Below are positions 6,830 to 14,221 of a stretch of 17,184 nucleotides of DNA, in pieces. Source of the stretch: Polaromonas sp. (GTDB lineage Bacteria; Pseudomonadota; Gammaproteobacteria; Burkholderiales; Burkholderiaceae_C); assembly GCA_023259235.1 (NCBI GenBank), contig JAHFQQ010000032.1:1-17184 (forward strand). The letters are read 5' to 3'. Each line of letters starts with the position of its first letter. The stretch's first letter is position 1. Below the pieces are notes generated by a model that was given only the letters and a program-made list of their open reading frames with translations, ran no database searches and was not told where the DNA came from. The position numbers and the translations under genes were made by a program.

Positions 6830-9799
6830 CTATGTCAAGCGGGCGAGCTGCGCCCTGACTTTTTCCAGCGTGGCCGTGAAGTCGGCCAGGCGCTTGCGCT
6901 CCTGCTCCAGCACGGCGGGCGGTACTTTGGCCACGAACGCTTCGTTGGCGAGTTTGGCACGAACCTTGACCAGTTCGCCTTCAAGACGCGCGGCTTCCTT
7001 GCCCAGGCGCGCATTTTCAGCCCCCTTGTCAATTTCCATATGCAGACAGATACGGGCCTCGCCCACCACCGCAACGGGCGCGGCCTGTGCGGCCGCAGCC
7101 CAATCGGATTCATTTTCAAATACCCTGACTTCACTGAGCTTGGCCATGGCCTTTAGCGCGGGTGCTGCGCCGCTCACGAAGGCACCGTCGCCCAGCGCGA
7201 ATAGCGGCAGCCGCGTGGCCGGAGACACCTTCATTTCACCGCGCAGATTGCGGCAGGCGTCGACCAGGGTTTTCAGCCTGGCCATATGGGCTTCGGCTTG
7301 TGGATCGATCTTTTCAGGCTGGCACTGCGGGTAGCTGGCCAGGCCGATAAACGGACCAGTCCGACCAGCGACGGGAGCCACTTTTTGCCAGAGCTCTTCG
7401 GTGATGAAGGGGATCACCGGATGCGCCAGCCGCAAAGTGGCTTCCAGCGTGCGGATCAGCGTGCGGCGCGTGGCGCGCTTTTGCGCGTCGGTGCCAGTCT
7501 GGATCTGCACCTTGGCGATTTCCAGGTACCAGTCGCAAAACTCGTCCCAGATGAACTGGTAAATGCTGCCGGCCACGTTGTCCAGGCGGTACTCCAGAAA
7601 GCCCTTGGCAACGTCACGCTCGACGCGCTGCAGGGTTGATGAAATCCAGCGGTCGGCCTGCGAAAAGCTCAGGTAGTTTTCAGCCTCGCCGCCTGGTTCA
7701 CATTGGGCCGCCGTGTGTTCCAGCAGCCCGCAGTCCTGGCCTTCGCAGTTCATCAGGGTAAAGCGGGTCGCGTTCCACAGCTTGTTGCAGAAATTGCGAT
7801 AGCCTTCGCAGCGCTTGCTGTCAAAGTTGATGCTGCGGCCCAGGCTGGCCAGCGAGGCAAAGGTAAAGCGCAGCGCATCGGCGCCATAGCCCGGAATGCC
7901 CGCCGGGAATTCGTTCTCGGTGTTCTTGCGCACCTGCGGCGCTGTTTCGGGCTTGCGCAGGCCTTGCGAGCGTTTGTCCAGCAATGGTGCCAGCTCAATT
8001 CCGTCGATCAGGTCCACCGGGTCCAGCACATTGCCTTCGGACTTGCTCATCTTCTTGCCGTGGGAGTCTTTTACCAGGCCGTGGATGTACACATGGTGGA
8101 AAGGCACCTTGCCGGTGAAATGCGTCGTCATCATGATCATCCGGGCGACCCAGAAGAAAATGATGTCGTAACCGGTGACCAGCACACTTGACGGCAGGAA
8201 CAGATCCAGCTCTTTCGTCTTTTCGGGCCAGCCCAGTGAGGAGAAGGGCACCAGCGCTGACGAATACCAGGTGTCGAGAACATCTTCATCACGCGTGAGC
8301 TGCTTGCCCGGTGCTTGGGCTTGCGCTGCAGCTTCGTCGATAGCCACATAGACCTTGCCGTCTTCGTCGTACCAGGCCGGAATCTGGTGGCCCCACCAGA
8401 GCTGGCGCGAGATGCACCAATCCTGGATGTTGCCCATCCACTGGTTGTAGGTGTTGACCCACTGCTCGGGCACGAACCTGACCGCGCCGCTCTCGACCGC
8501 ATCAATCGCTTTCTGGGCGATGGACTTGCCCACTGGCGCTGAATTTTCCGACGGGCCGCCCCTAGGAAAATTAGCCCCCTCGGGGGGCAGCGTAGTACGC
8601 GAAGCGACAAGCGTGGGGGCCGGTTTATTCACGGCAACAAACCACTGGTCGGTCAGCATCGGTTCGATGATCTGGCCGGTGCGGGTGCAGCGCGGCACCA
8701 TCAGCTTGTGTTTCTTCACCTCGACCAGCAAGCCCAGCGCTTCCAGGTCGGCCACGACGGCCTTGCGCGCCACGAAGCGGTCCAGGCCGCGGTATTTTTC
8801 GGGTGCGTTGTCGTTGATGGCCGCGTCCAGGCTGAGCACGCAAATGATGGGCAGCTGGTGGCGCTGGCCGACTGCATAGTCGTTGGCGTCATGCGCGGGC
8901 GTGACCTTGACCACGCCGGTACCGAATTCCCTGTCGACGTAGTCATCGGCTATCACCGGAACGGTGCGGTTGCACAGCGGCAGCGTGACCTGCTGGCCGA
9001 TCAGGTGGGCGTAGCGCTCGTCTTCGGGGTGCACCATCACCGCCATGTCGCCCAGCATGGTTTCAGGGCGGGTGGTGGCCACGGTTAGCGAGCCCGAGCC
9101 ATCGGCCAGCGGGTAGCGGATGTGCCACATGAACCCGTCTTCTTCCTCGCTTTCGACTTCCAGGTCGGAGACGGCAGACTTGAGCACGGGGTCCCAGTTC
9201 ACCAGGCGCTTGCCGCGGTAGATCAGCCCCTGCTCGTAGAGCTGCACGAAGGTTGAGGTGACAACCTTCGACATCTTCGGGTCCATGGTGAAGTACTCGT
9301 GTTTCCATGCGACCGAGTCGCCCATGCGGCGCATCTGGCGCGTGATGGTCGAGCCCGACTCTTCCTTCCACTCCCAGATCTTGGAAACGAAGTTTTTGCG
9401 GCCCAGGTCGTGGCGCGTCTGGCCTTCACCCTGCAGCTTGCGCTCGACCACCATCTGCGTCGCAATGCCGGCGTGATCGGTGCCGGGAAGCCACAGTGTG
9501 TTGTCGCCCTTCATGCGGTGGTAGCGCGTGAGCGAGTCCATGATGGTCTGATTGAAGGCGTGGCCCATGTGCAGCGTGCCCGTCACGTTGGGCGGCGGCA
9601 ACTGGATGCTGAACGAGGGCTTGGCGGCGTCCAGCGTGGGCTCGTACTGGCCGCTTTGTTCCCACAACGTGCCCCAATGGCGTTCAATGGCCGCAGGCTC
9701 GAACGACTTGGACAGGCTATCCAGCCCTGGCGTTTGGAGGAATGCTTTGGCAGCGGGAGATTCAGGAACGGCGGGTGTCGGGGAGGCAGCTTCAGTCAT
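6830..9799 (-). CDS. valS: Valyl-tRNA synthetase with an in-frame repeat-derived insert
   Basis: Class I aminoacyl-tRNA synthetase of 989 residues that charges tRNA-Val. Motifs are HMGH (77-80, the HIGH box) after PPPNVTGTL, and KMSKS (583-587). The editing domain lies between them, the anticodon-binding domain follows, and a C-terminal coiled coil (about 925-989, rich in Arg, Lys, Glu and Leu) closes the protein as usual for ValS. Residues about 394-422, between VAVNKPAP and GKSIAQKAI, are an extra segment encoded by a GC-rich palindromic element (8535-8620). From memory, related ValS proteins have only a few residues there. The insert keeps frame and has no stop, so the protein should still be made. 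It sits in the region between the editing domain and the second half of the catalytic domain. No Shine-Dalgarno is visible before the ATG; a terminator-like hairpin ends 9 bp upstream. Confidence 0.96.
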   Translation of the reverse strand: MTEAASPTPAVPESPAAKAFLQTPGLDSLSKSFEPAAIERHWGTLWEQSGQYEPTLDAAKPSFSIQLPPPNVTGTLHMGHAFNQTIMDSLTRYHRMKGDNTLWLPGTDHAGIATQMVVERKLQGEGQTRHDLGRKNFVSKIWEWKEESGSTITRQMRRMGDSVAWKHEYFTMDPKMSKVVTSTFVQLYEQGLIYRGKRLVNWDPVLKSAVSDLEVESEEEDGFMWHIRYPLADGSGSLTVATTRPETMLGDMAVMVHPEDERYAHLIGQQVTLPLCNRTVPVIADDYVDREFGTGVVKVTPAHDANDYAVGQRHQLPIICVLSLDAAINDNAPEKYRGLDRFVARKAVVADLEALGLLVEVKKHKLMVPRCTRTGQIIEPMLTDQWFVAVNKPAPTLVASRTTLPPEGANFPRGGPSENSAPVGKSIAQKAIDAVESGAVRFVPEQWVNTYNQWMGNIQDWCISRQLWWGHQIPAWYDEDGKVYVAIDEAAAQAQAPGKQLTRDEDVLDTWYSSALVPFSSLGWPEKTKELDLFLPSSVLVTGYDIIFFWVARMIMMTTHFTGKVPFHHVYIHGLVKDSHGKKMSKSEGNVLDPVDLIDGIELAPLLDKRSQGLRKPETAPQVRKNTENEFPAGIPGYGADALRFTFASLASLGRSINFDSKRCEGYRNFCNKLWNATRFTLMNCEGQDCGLLEHTAAQCEPGGEAENYLSFSQADRWISSTLQRVERDVAKGFLEYRLDNVAGSIYQFIWDEFCDWYLEIAKVQIQTGTDAQKRATRRTLIRTLEATLRLAHPVIPFITEELWQKVAPVAGRTGPFIGLASYPQCQPEKIDPQAEAHMARLKTLVDACRNLRGEMKVSPATRLPLFALGDGAFVSGAAPALKAMAKLSEVRVFENESDWAAAAQAAPVAVVGEARICLHMEIDKGAENARLGKEAARLEGELVKVRAKLANEAFVAKVPPAVLEQERKRLADFTATLEKVRAQLARLT
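8535..8620. repeat. Palindromic repeat element inside valS (REP-like)
   Basis: About 86 bp with two neighbouring hairpins. AATTTTCC (8542-8549) pairs with GGAAAATT (8565-8572), and GCCCCC (8574-8579) pairs with GGGGGC (8583-8588) around a 3-base loop. It continues with a segment containing cgtagtacgcgaagcgac and ends in gtgggggc. I recall similar hairpin-rich GC repeats between genes in Comamonadaceae genomes; this is memory, not a search. Here the element lies inside a coding frame and is read as about 29 residues (T, L, V, A, S, P and G rich). No second copy was found in the window. Confidence 0.7.
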
Positions 9800-9808
9800 G
9801 GGGCAATG

Positions 9809-9832
9809 AAAAACGGCATCACAGGGATGCCG
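9809..9832 (-). terminator. Intrinsic terminator-like hairpin directly before valS (possible attenuator)
   Basis: On the minus strand CGGCATC (9832-9826) and GATGCCG (9820-9814) form a 7-bp stem with loop CCTGT, followed at once by five T residues (9813-9809). The T-run ends 9 bp before the valS ATG at 9799. It could end transcripts from the monooxygenase/DUF2783 pair upstream. However, that leaves no room for a promoter between it and valS, so readthrough or attenuation is more likely if it acts. A TAAAAT sequence (9874-9869, minus strand) is a possible -10 element that would give a leader of about 60 nt containing the hairpin; no matching -35 was found. Confidence 0.55.
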
Positions 9833-9898
9833 CCTCGGGTTGGATGTGAAATAGGCGCGAGTTGCCCGATTTTATTCGACTGCGCTGCCTGCTCTGGC

Positions 9899-10102
9899 TC
9901 AACCGTCCTGGCTTGCGGTTGCAATGCAGGCTTGCAGCAGCGCACTGTCACCCAGCTGGTTGGCCATGATCAGGATCAGCCGTGCATTGAGCAGCTCGGA
10001 GGCGTCGCGGCTCAGGCCGCTGTGGGCATCAAGCAGGGCTTCGTAAAATGCATCGGCGTCCTGGAAGTTCGGGTTGGTTTTGGCGGAGCCTTCGGTTTTC
10101 AT
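9899..10102 (-). CDS. DUF2783 family small protein
   Basis: Small soluble protein of 67 residues. The pattern DADAFYEALLDAHSGLS, ELLNARLILIMANQLGD and LLQACIATA fits what I recall of the DUF2783 family: short helical proteins encoded next to large FAD-dependent oxidoreductases. It starts 18 bp after the stop of the flavin monooxygenase on the same strand, with a strong AGGAAGGA ribosome binding site before the ATG at 10102. The two are therefore very likely one operon. No cysteine, signal peptide or membrane segment is present. Its function is unknown; a small partner or stabiliser of the flavoprotein is a reasonable inference from the pairing only. Confidence 0.75.
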   Translation of the reverse strand: MKTEGSAKTNPNFQDADAFYEALLDAHSGLSRDASELLNARLILIMANQLGDSALLQACIATASQDG

Positions 10103-10120
10103 GGGGTGTCCTTCCTGAAG

Positions 10121-11905
10121 TCAATGCAGGCCAAGGGTATTTTTCACGGCAGCGACCAGCTGGCCGTCGACCGCCTCACCGGTGGCAGCCAGGTAGGCGT
10201 CGGGTCGCACCAGGGCCCAGGCGTGGCCGAATACACGGCAGGCACCCTGCAGGTGACCGATGCCACGGGCATTGATGTCACGCACATGCTCGAGTGCCTG
10301 GGCCCGCTCATCCGGGCCCAGCACCTGCACGCTGCGGACCGGCGCATATTCCGCAAGCTGCCTCAGGCGCTGTATCGCGGCCGCCGACAACTGGCCGAAC
10401 ACCAGCACCAGCAGGTCACCGGCAGCCCACAGCAACAGGTCGTTGACGGTGCCCTCGGCGCCTGGCTGGATGCCGTTTGTGCCGGCCACGCCATGGGCCC
10501 ATCGGAAGGTGGCGTTTTGCACCGAATGGCCACCACCGGCACCCTCACAAATACTGGAACGCGTGTAGGTGTTGGCCACGGCCATGCGACCGGTGTTGAT
10601 CAGCGAACGCGCGAACGGGTGCCGCCTGGCCAGGCCGATGGCGGCATTGCGAAAGACGCGTTCCATGTGATCGACTGGCCGCAGGAAGCGCGTGGTCCGG
10701 TTGGTCACCCGAACGTTCTCCTGTGCGGCTTCGAGGCGCTCCTCGTTGTAGCTGTCCAGCAATTTCTGGTTGGCGCGGCCGCGCACCACGGCAGCCAGTT
10801 TCCAGGCCAGATTGTCGGCGTCGGCCACGCCGGTGTTGCCGCCGCGCGCGCCGAAAGGGCTGACGACCTTGGCGGTGTCGCCCATGAAGAACACGCGGCC
10901 GACCCGCAATTGGTCCAGGCACTGGCTGCTGTAGGTGTAGGGGCCGACCCAGACTATCTCAACCTCCACGTCCATGCCGAACTGGCGCTGCAGGCGCTCG
11001 CGCACCTGCGTCCTGCTGCTCACCTCGTCGGGGTCGCTATTGGGGGCCAGCTGGTAGTCGATTCGCCAAACGTCGTCGGCCATCAGGTGCTGCCAGACGG
11101 CGCGATTTTCATTGAACGGCGCTTCGATCCAGGTGTGGCGCTCCATCGGCGGCGGCCGGGAAAAGCGCACGTCGGCAATGCACCAGCAGTCGTCGCCGCG
11201 ATGGGTCTGCCCGGTGGCGCCGGCCCACTGGTGGAAGGGCGTTCGGGAACCGCTGGCGTCTATGACGTGATCCGCTTCAATCTGGTAGCTTCCGGCCGGT
11301 GTTTCAACCGTGAGCGTGGCGAAGTCGGCATTTTGCGCAAAGGCACTGACACGCGACTTCCAGCGCAACTCGACGTGGCCCAACTCCTGGATGCGCTCGA
11401 CCAGATAGCCCTCGATGTAAAACTGCTGGATGTTGATGAACGGCGGCTGGCTGGAGAGGTTGAAGTTGCCTTGCTGGCGCAGGTCGAACGAATACACCTC
11501 GTCCTTGCCCGCGAAGGTGCGGCCCACGCTCCACTGGGTGCCTTTCTTCCGGATGCGTTCGTAGATGCCAAGCTTGTGAAAGATTTCAAGTGACTTTTGC
11601 GTGTAGCAGATGCCGCGGGAGGCGGCCCCCTTGACACCGACGGAATTGTCTTCATCGAGCAGCAGGGCCTTCACGCCCAGACGCGCCAGCGAGCAGGCCA
11701 GCGTCAAGCCGGTGATGCCGCCGCCCACAATCACGATGCGGTGGCGTTTGACTTCGCCGGTGCGCAGTTCGGGTGGTTCCACAAAAGGGTATTCGGGCAA
11801 TGCGTAGCCGGAGCCCGCGGAAAACTCATAACCGGTCGGCAAGCCTTGTGTCTGGGGTTGCGTGGGCGTGGCAGTGCCCGCCTGGGCTTCGCTTGTTTGC
11901 GGCAT
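10121..11905 (-). CDS. FAD-dependent (group A type) aromatic monooxygenase/hydroxylase
   Basis: Flavoprotein of 594 residues of the PF01494 type (MhpA, PheA and related hydroxylases), expected to hydroxylate an aromatic or similar substrate with NAD(P)H and O2. About 50 extra N-terminal residues precede the FAD fold. The dinucleotide motif is VGGGITGLTLA (GGGITG at 61-66), the acidic residue after it is in LLLDED, the DG-type motif is DASGSRT (216-222), and the second FAD motif is GRVFFMGDTAKVVSPFGARG with GD at 342-343. It continues into NTGVADADNLAWKL. The remaining 220 residues form the C-terminal region common to the larger members. AGGAGA lies 8 bp before the ATG. The DUF2783 gene follows at 18 bp. 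No ring-cleavage or transport genes are nearby, so the substrate is open. Flavin oxidoreductases without hydroxylase activity also occur in this family. Confidence 0.85.
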   Translation of the reverse strand: MPQTSEAQAGTATPTQPQTQGLPTGYEFSAGSGYALPEYPFVEPPELRTGEVKRHRIVIVGGGITGLTLACSLARLGVKALLLDEDNSVGVKGAASRGICYTQKSLEIFHKLGIYERIRKKGTQWSVGRTFAGKDEVYSFDLRQQGNFNLSSQPPFINIQQFYIEGYLVERIQELGHVELRWKSRVSAFAQNADFATLTVETPAGSYQIEADHVIDASGSRTPFHQWAGATGQTHRGDDCWCIADVRFSRPPPMERHTWIEAPFNENRAVWQHLMADDVWRIDYQLAPNSDPDEVSSRTQVRERLQRQFGMDVEVEIVWVGPYTYSSQCLDQLRVGRVFFMGDTAKVVSPFGARGGNTGVADADNLAWKLAAVVRGRANQKLLDSYNEERLEAAQENVRVTNRTTRFLRPVDHMERVFRNAAIGLARRHPFARSLINTGRMAVANTYTRSSICEGAGGGHSVQNATFRWAHGVAGTNGIQPGAEGTVNDLLLWAAGDLLVLVFGQLSAAAIQRLRQLAEYAPVRSVQVLGPDERAQALEHVRDINARGIGHLQGACRVFGHAWALVRPDAYLAATGEAVDGQLVAAVKNTLGLH

Positions 11906-12263
11906 GGTGTGGTCTCCTGCAAGTTATTCAATATTCGGCGGTTGGCGGGTGATGCGCCCAACCCTGATTTTCCATCTGCTGCCAATCTACCATAACGCCA
12001 CGCAAGCCGGACGCGTCACCAGGTGCAGGCGTGCGCCAGTGCGCACCGGCTTTCCCCCGCATCGCAATATCCCGCGCGCGAGGTGCGCCTTCCGGTTTGA
12101 TTGAATATGATTATTGACAAAATATTATTCATAGCTTTTATTAATTTTGTACATTGAATAGTGCAATTAGACAGGCGCCTGCATCAGCGCTATGGTATTG
12201 CAGTCTTCGGTCATTTTGCTCGAAGCAACAACGATTCTCAATCAATCCACAAAGGAGATTTCC
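11906..12263. other. Divergent intergenic region between monooxygenase and rubrerythrin genes
   Basis: No gene is seen in these 358 bp. The left part is GC-rich with two small dyads: GGTTGG/CCAACC (11940-11963), upstream of the minus-strand monooxygenase, and GTGCGC/GCGCAC (12031-12046). The right part (12098-12170) is sharply AT-rich and holds the promoter-like sequence listed separately. Words such as atagctttta, agacaggcgc and gcgctatgg recall decayed copies of AGCTAT/AGCGCT-rich intergenic repeats that I associate with Polaromonas-like genomes. That identification is weak. Confidence 0.45.
12114..12142 (+). promoter_or_regulatory. Putative sigma70-type promoter for rubrerythrin gene
   Basis: TTGACA (12114-12119), a perfect -35 hexamer, is followed after 17 bp by TTTATT (12137-12142), a -10 with four of six consensus bases. 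Transcription would start near 12149 and give a leader of about 115 nt before the rubrerythrin ATG at 12264. The surrounding AT-rich block contrasts with the GC-rich flanks. OxyR, PerR or Fur sites would be expected nearby if the cluster answers to peroxide or iron, but I cannot identify one with confidence. Confidence 0.45.
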
Positions 12264-12686
12264 ATGGCTGCAATCAAAGGCTCCCGCACGGAAGAAAACC
12301 TGAAAGCCGCATTTGCCGGTGAATCACAGGCGAACCGCCGCTATCTGTATTTTGCAAACAAGGCTGACGTGGAAGGCCAGCCTGACGTGGCGGCGCTGTT
12401 CCGCTCCACGGCGGAAGGCGAAACCGGTCACGCCCACGGTCACCTCGAGTGGCTTGAGCAGTGTGGCGACCCGGCCACCGGCATGCCGTTTGGCGCTACC
12501 CGGCAAAACCTCGCATCTGCCGTGGCAGGTGAAACCCATGAGTACACCGACATGTATCCCGGCATGGCCAAAACCGCCCGCGAAGAAGGCCACGACGAGG
12601 TGGCCGACTGGTTTGAAACCCTGGCCAAGGCAGAGCGTTCGCATGCGAACCGCTACACCAAGGCGTTGGCCGAACTGGTCGATTGA
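12264..12686 (+). CDS. Rubrerythrin-family diiron protein without rubredoxin domain
   Basis: Protein of 140 residues forming a four-helix ferritin-like diiron domain. Metal ligands match the rubrerythrin pattern: Glu20 in FAGESQANRRY, Glu53 and His56 in EGETGHAHGH, Glu90 and Glu93 in AVAGETHEY, and Glu124 and His127 in KAERSHANRY. Classical rubrerythrins reduce H2O2 with electrons from a C-terminal rubredoxin (two CxxC motifs). That domain is absent here; the protein ends after the diiron helices with ELVD and has only one cysteine. An outside electron donor is therefore needed if it is a peroxidase, and the Fe-S protein encoded 172 bp downstream is a candidate. A strong AAGGAGAT ribosome binding site (12252-12259) fixes the ATG at 12264; the longer frame from 12192 is not needed. 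A stable hairpin follows the stop codon. Confidence 0.92.
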   Translation: MAAIKGSRTEENLKAAFAGESQANRRYLYFANKADVEGQPDVAALFRSTAEGETGHAHGHLEWLEQCGDPATGMPFGATRQNLASAVAGETHEYTDMYPGMAKTAREEGHDEVADWFETLAKAERSHANRYTKALAELVD

Positions 12687-12692
12687 TTTTTC

Positions 12693-12718
12693 CCCGCTGC
12701 GCCGCAAGGCGCAGCGGG
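12693..12718 (+). terminator. Stable hairpin after rubrerythrin gene, terminator or mRNA stabiliser
   Basis: CCCGCTGCGCC (12693-12703) pairs perfectly with GGCGCAGCGGG (12708-12718) around a GCAA tetraloop, 7 bp after the stop codon. Only two T residues follow on the plus strand, so it is not a full intrinsic terminator. The T-run is on the wrong side (12687-12691). It may cause partial termination or protect the short rubrerythrin mRNA, which would let rubrerythrin be made in excess over the downstream genes. Confidence 0.5.
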
Positions 12719-12858
12719 TTCTGGAAAAGATTGCTTGCATCAAGCTTTTTTCCAGAGCCTCCCACCCAAGGGACCTCTGTAAATTCGATTGTCGGGATGC
12801 AACGCGGCCATGCGCGCGAGAATCAGATTTACAGAAGTCCCGCAACAAGAGACAGACC

Positions 12859-14208
12859 ATGGCCACCGAAGGCAACCTGCAAGCCCCGACCCGTCACGCG
12901 ATTGACTGGAAAAATCCCGACTATTACAACGAAGAGGCCTGCCTCCACGAGATGGAGCGCATCTTTGACATTTGCCACGGCTGCCGGCGCTGCGTTGCTC
13001 TGTGCGGCGCCTTCCCCACGCTGTTCGACCTGGTCGATGCCAGCAAGTCTGGCGAAGTCGATGGCGTGGACAAGCAGGACTACCGCAAGGTGGTCGATCA
13101 GTGCTACCTGTGCGACCTGTGCTACATGACCAAGTGCCCTTATGTGCCGCCGCACCCCTTCAACCTGGATTTCCCGCATACCATGCTGCGCGCCAAGGCC
13201 ATCAAGTTCAAAAAAGGCGAGGTTGGCCTGGGTGAGCGGTTTTTGGCCTCGACCGATGTGCATGGCCAGTTTGCCGGTATTCCCATCGTGGTTCAGGTTG
13301 CCAACGCGGTGAACAAAACCAGGCCGGCGCGCGCCGTAATGGAAAAAGTTCTGGGCGTGGACAAAAACGCCTGGCTGCCCGATCTGGCCACGCATAAATT
13401 CCGTTCCAGTGCAATTGAATCGCCGCCGTATCCGGTGAAAGATGGTGAAAAGACACCCGGCAAGGTGGCGATTTTTTCGACCTGCTACATCAACTACAAC
13501 GAACCCGGAATCGGCCACGACCTGCTCAAGATTCTGAACCACAACGAAGTGCCGTATGTGCTGGTGGAAAAAGAACAATGCTGCGGCATGCCCAAACTGG
13601 AACTGGGCGATCTTGATTCGGTGAATTCAGCCAAGGAGGCCAATATTGCGGTGCTGGCCCGGTATGCAAAGGACGGCTTTGCCATCCTGAGCGCGGTGCC
13701 CAGCTGCACGCTGATGTTCAAGCAGGAGTTGCCGCTGATGTACCCCGACGACGCCGACGTGCAGCTGGTCAGGGGACACATGTGGGATCCGTTTGAATAC
13801 CTGATGGCGCGCAAGCGCGACGGACTGCTCAAAGACGAATTTCCAACGCCGTTGGGGAAAATCAGCTACCAGATTCCGTGCCACGGCCGGGTGCAGAACA
13901 TCGGCAAGAAAACCGAGGAAATGCTCAGGATGGTGCCCGGCACCAGCGTGCAGACGCATGAGCGCTGTTCCGGCCATGCCGGCACGTTCGGCGTGAAAGT
14001 GCCGTACCACCAGCAGGCACTGAAAATCGGCAAGCCGCTGTTCAAGGCCATGGCCAGCCACAAGGACGGCGGCCTGCCCGATGTGATCAGCAGCGATTGC
14101 CCGCTGGGCGGCCACCACATTGCCCAGGGCTTTGAAGTCAATCAGCTCGGCGCACCACCTCTGCAACACCCGCTGACACTGATACGGACCGCTTACGGGC
14201 TGAAGTGA
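12859..14208 (+). CDS. Heterodisulfide-reductase/GlpC-like Fe-S oxidoreductase
   Basis: Soluble protein of 449 residues with two N-terminal 4Fe-4S motifs and a two-part CCG-type C-terminal region. Cluster 1 is Cys39, 42, 45 and 49 (CHGCRRCVALC). Cluster 2 is Cys82, 85, 88 and 93 (CYLCDLCYMTKCP), with four residues instead of three before the last Cys. CCG-type cysteines follow: Cys209, Cys241-Cys242 (EQCCGMP) and Cys283 in the first half, then Cys341, Cys370 (CSG, one Cys missing) and Cys414 in the second. The layout matches GlpC/HdrD-like electron-transfer subunits, but no GlpA or GlpB genes are present, so the name GlpC would be misleading. No membrane helix is seen. It lies between rubrerythrin and DUF3501 genes on the same strand, suggesting electron supply to rubrerythrin (inference). 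The ATG at 12859 follows AAGAGA; the longer frame from 12313 overlaps rubrerythrin and is spurious. Confidence 0.9.
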   Translation: MATEGNLQAPTRHAIDWKNPDYYNEEACLHEMERIFDICHGCRRCVALCGAFPTLFDLVDASKSGEVDGVDKQDYRKVVDQCYLCDLCYMTKCPYVPPHPFNLDFPHTMLRAKAIKFKKGEVGLGERFLASTDVHGQFAGIPIVVQVANAVNKTRPARAVMEKVLGVDKNAWLPDLATHKFRSSAIESPPYPVKDGEKTPGKVAIFSTCYINYNEPGIGHDLLKILNHNEVPYVLVEKEQCCGMPKLELGDLDSVNSAKEANIAVLARYAKDGFAILSAVPSCTLMFKQELPLMYPDDADVQLVRGHMWDPFEYLMARKRDGLLKDEFPTPLGKISYQIPCHGRVQNIGKKTEEMLRMVPGTSVQTHERCSGHAGTFGVKVPYHQQALKIGKPLFKAMASHKDGGLPDVISSDCPLGGHHIAQGFEVNQLGAPPLQHPLTLIRTAYGLK

Positions 14209-14221
14209 AATTCGCCGAAGC

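Noticed and set aside
9299..11593. Very long plus-strand frame (764 codons) opposite valS and the monooxygenase
   Set aside because: It is a high-GC shadow frame covering two clear minus-strand genes; its protein is His/Val/Gly-rich and has no recognisable domain.
12031..12046. GTGCGC/GCGCAC dyad as a terminator or operator
   Set aside because: The stem is 6 bp in very GC-rich DNA and has no T-run or good position relative to a gene; chance is likely.
12313..12858. N-terminal extension of the Fe-S protein across rubrerythrin
   Set aside because: The extension is read out of frame through rubrerythrin; the family N-terminus begins at the ATG at 12859.
12859..14208. Naming the Fe-S protein GlpC (anaerobic glycerol-3-phosphate dehydrogenase subunit C)
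   Set aside because: No glpA or glpB neighbours exist; the context is rubrerythrin and DUF3501, and the CCG motifs differ.
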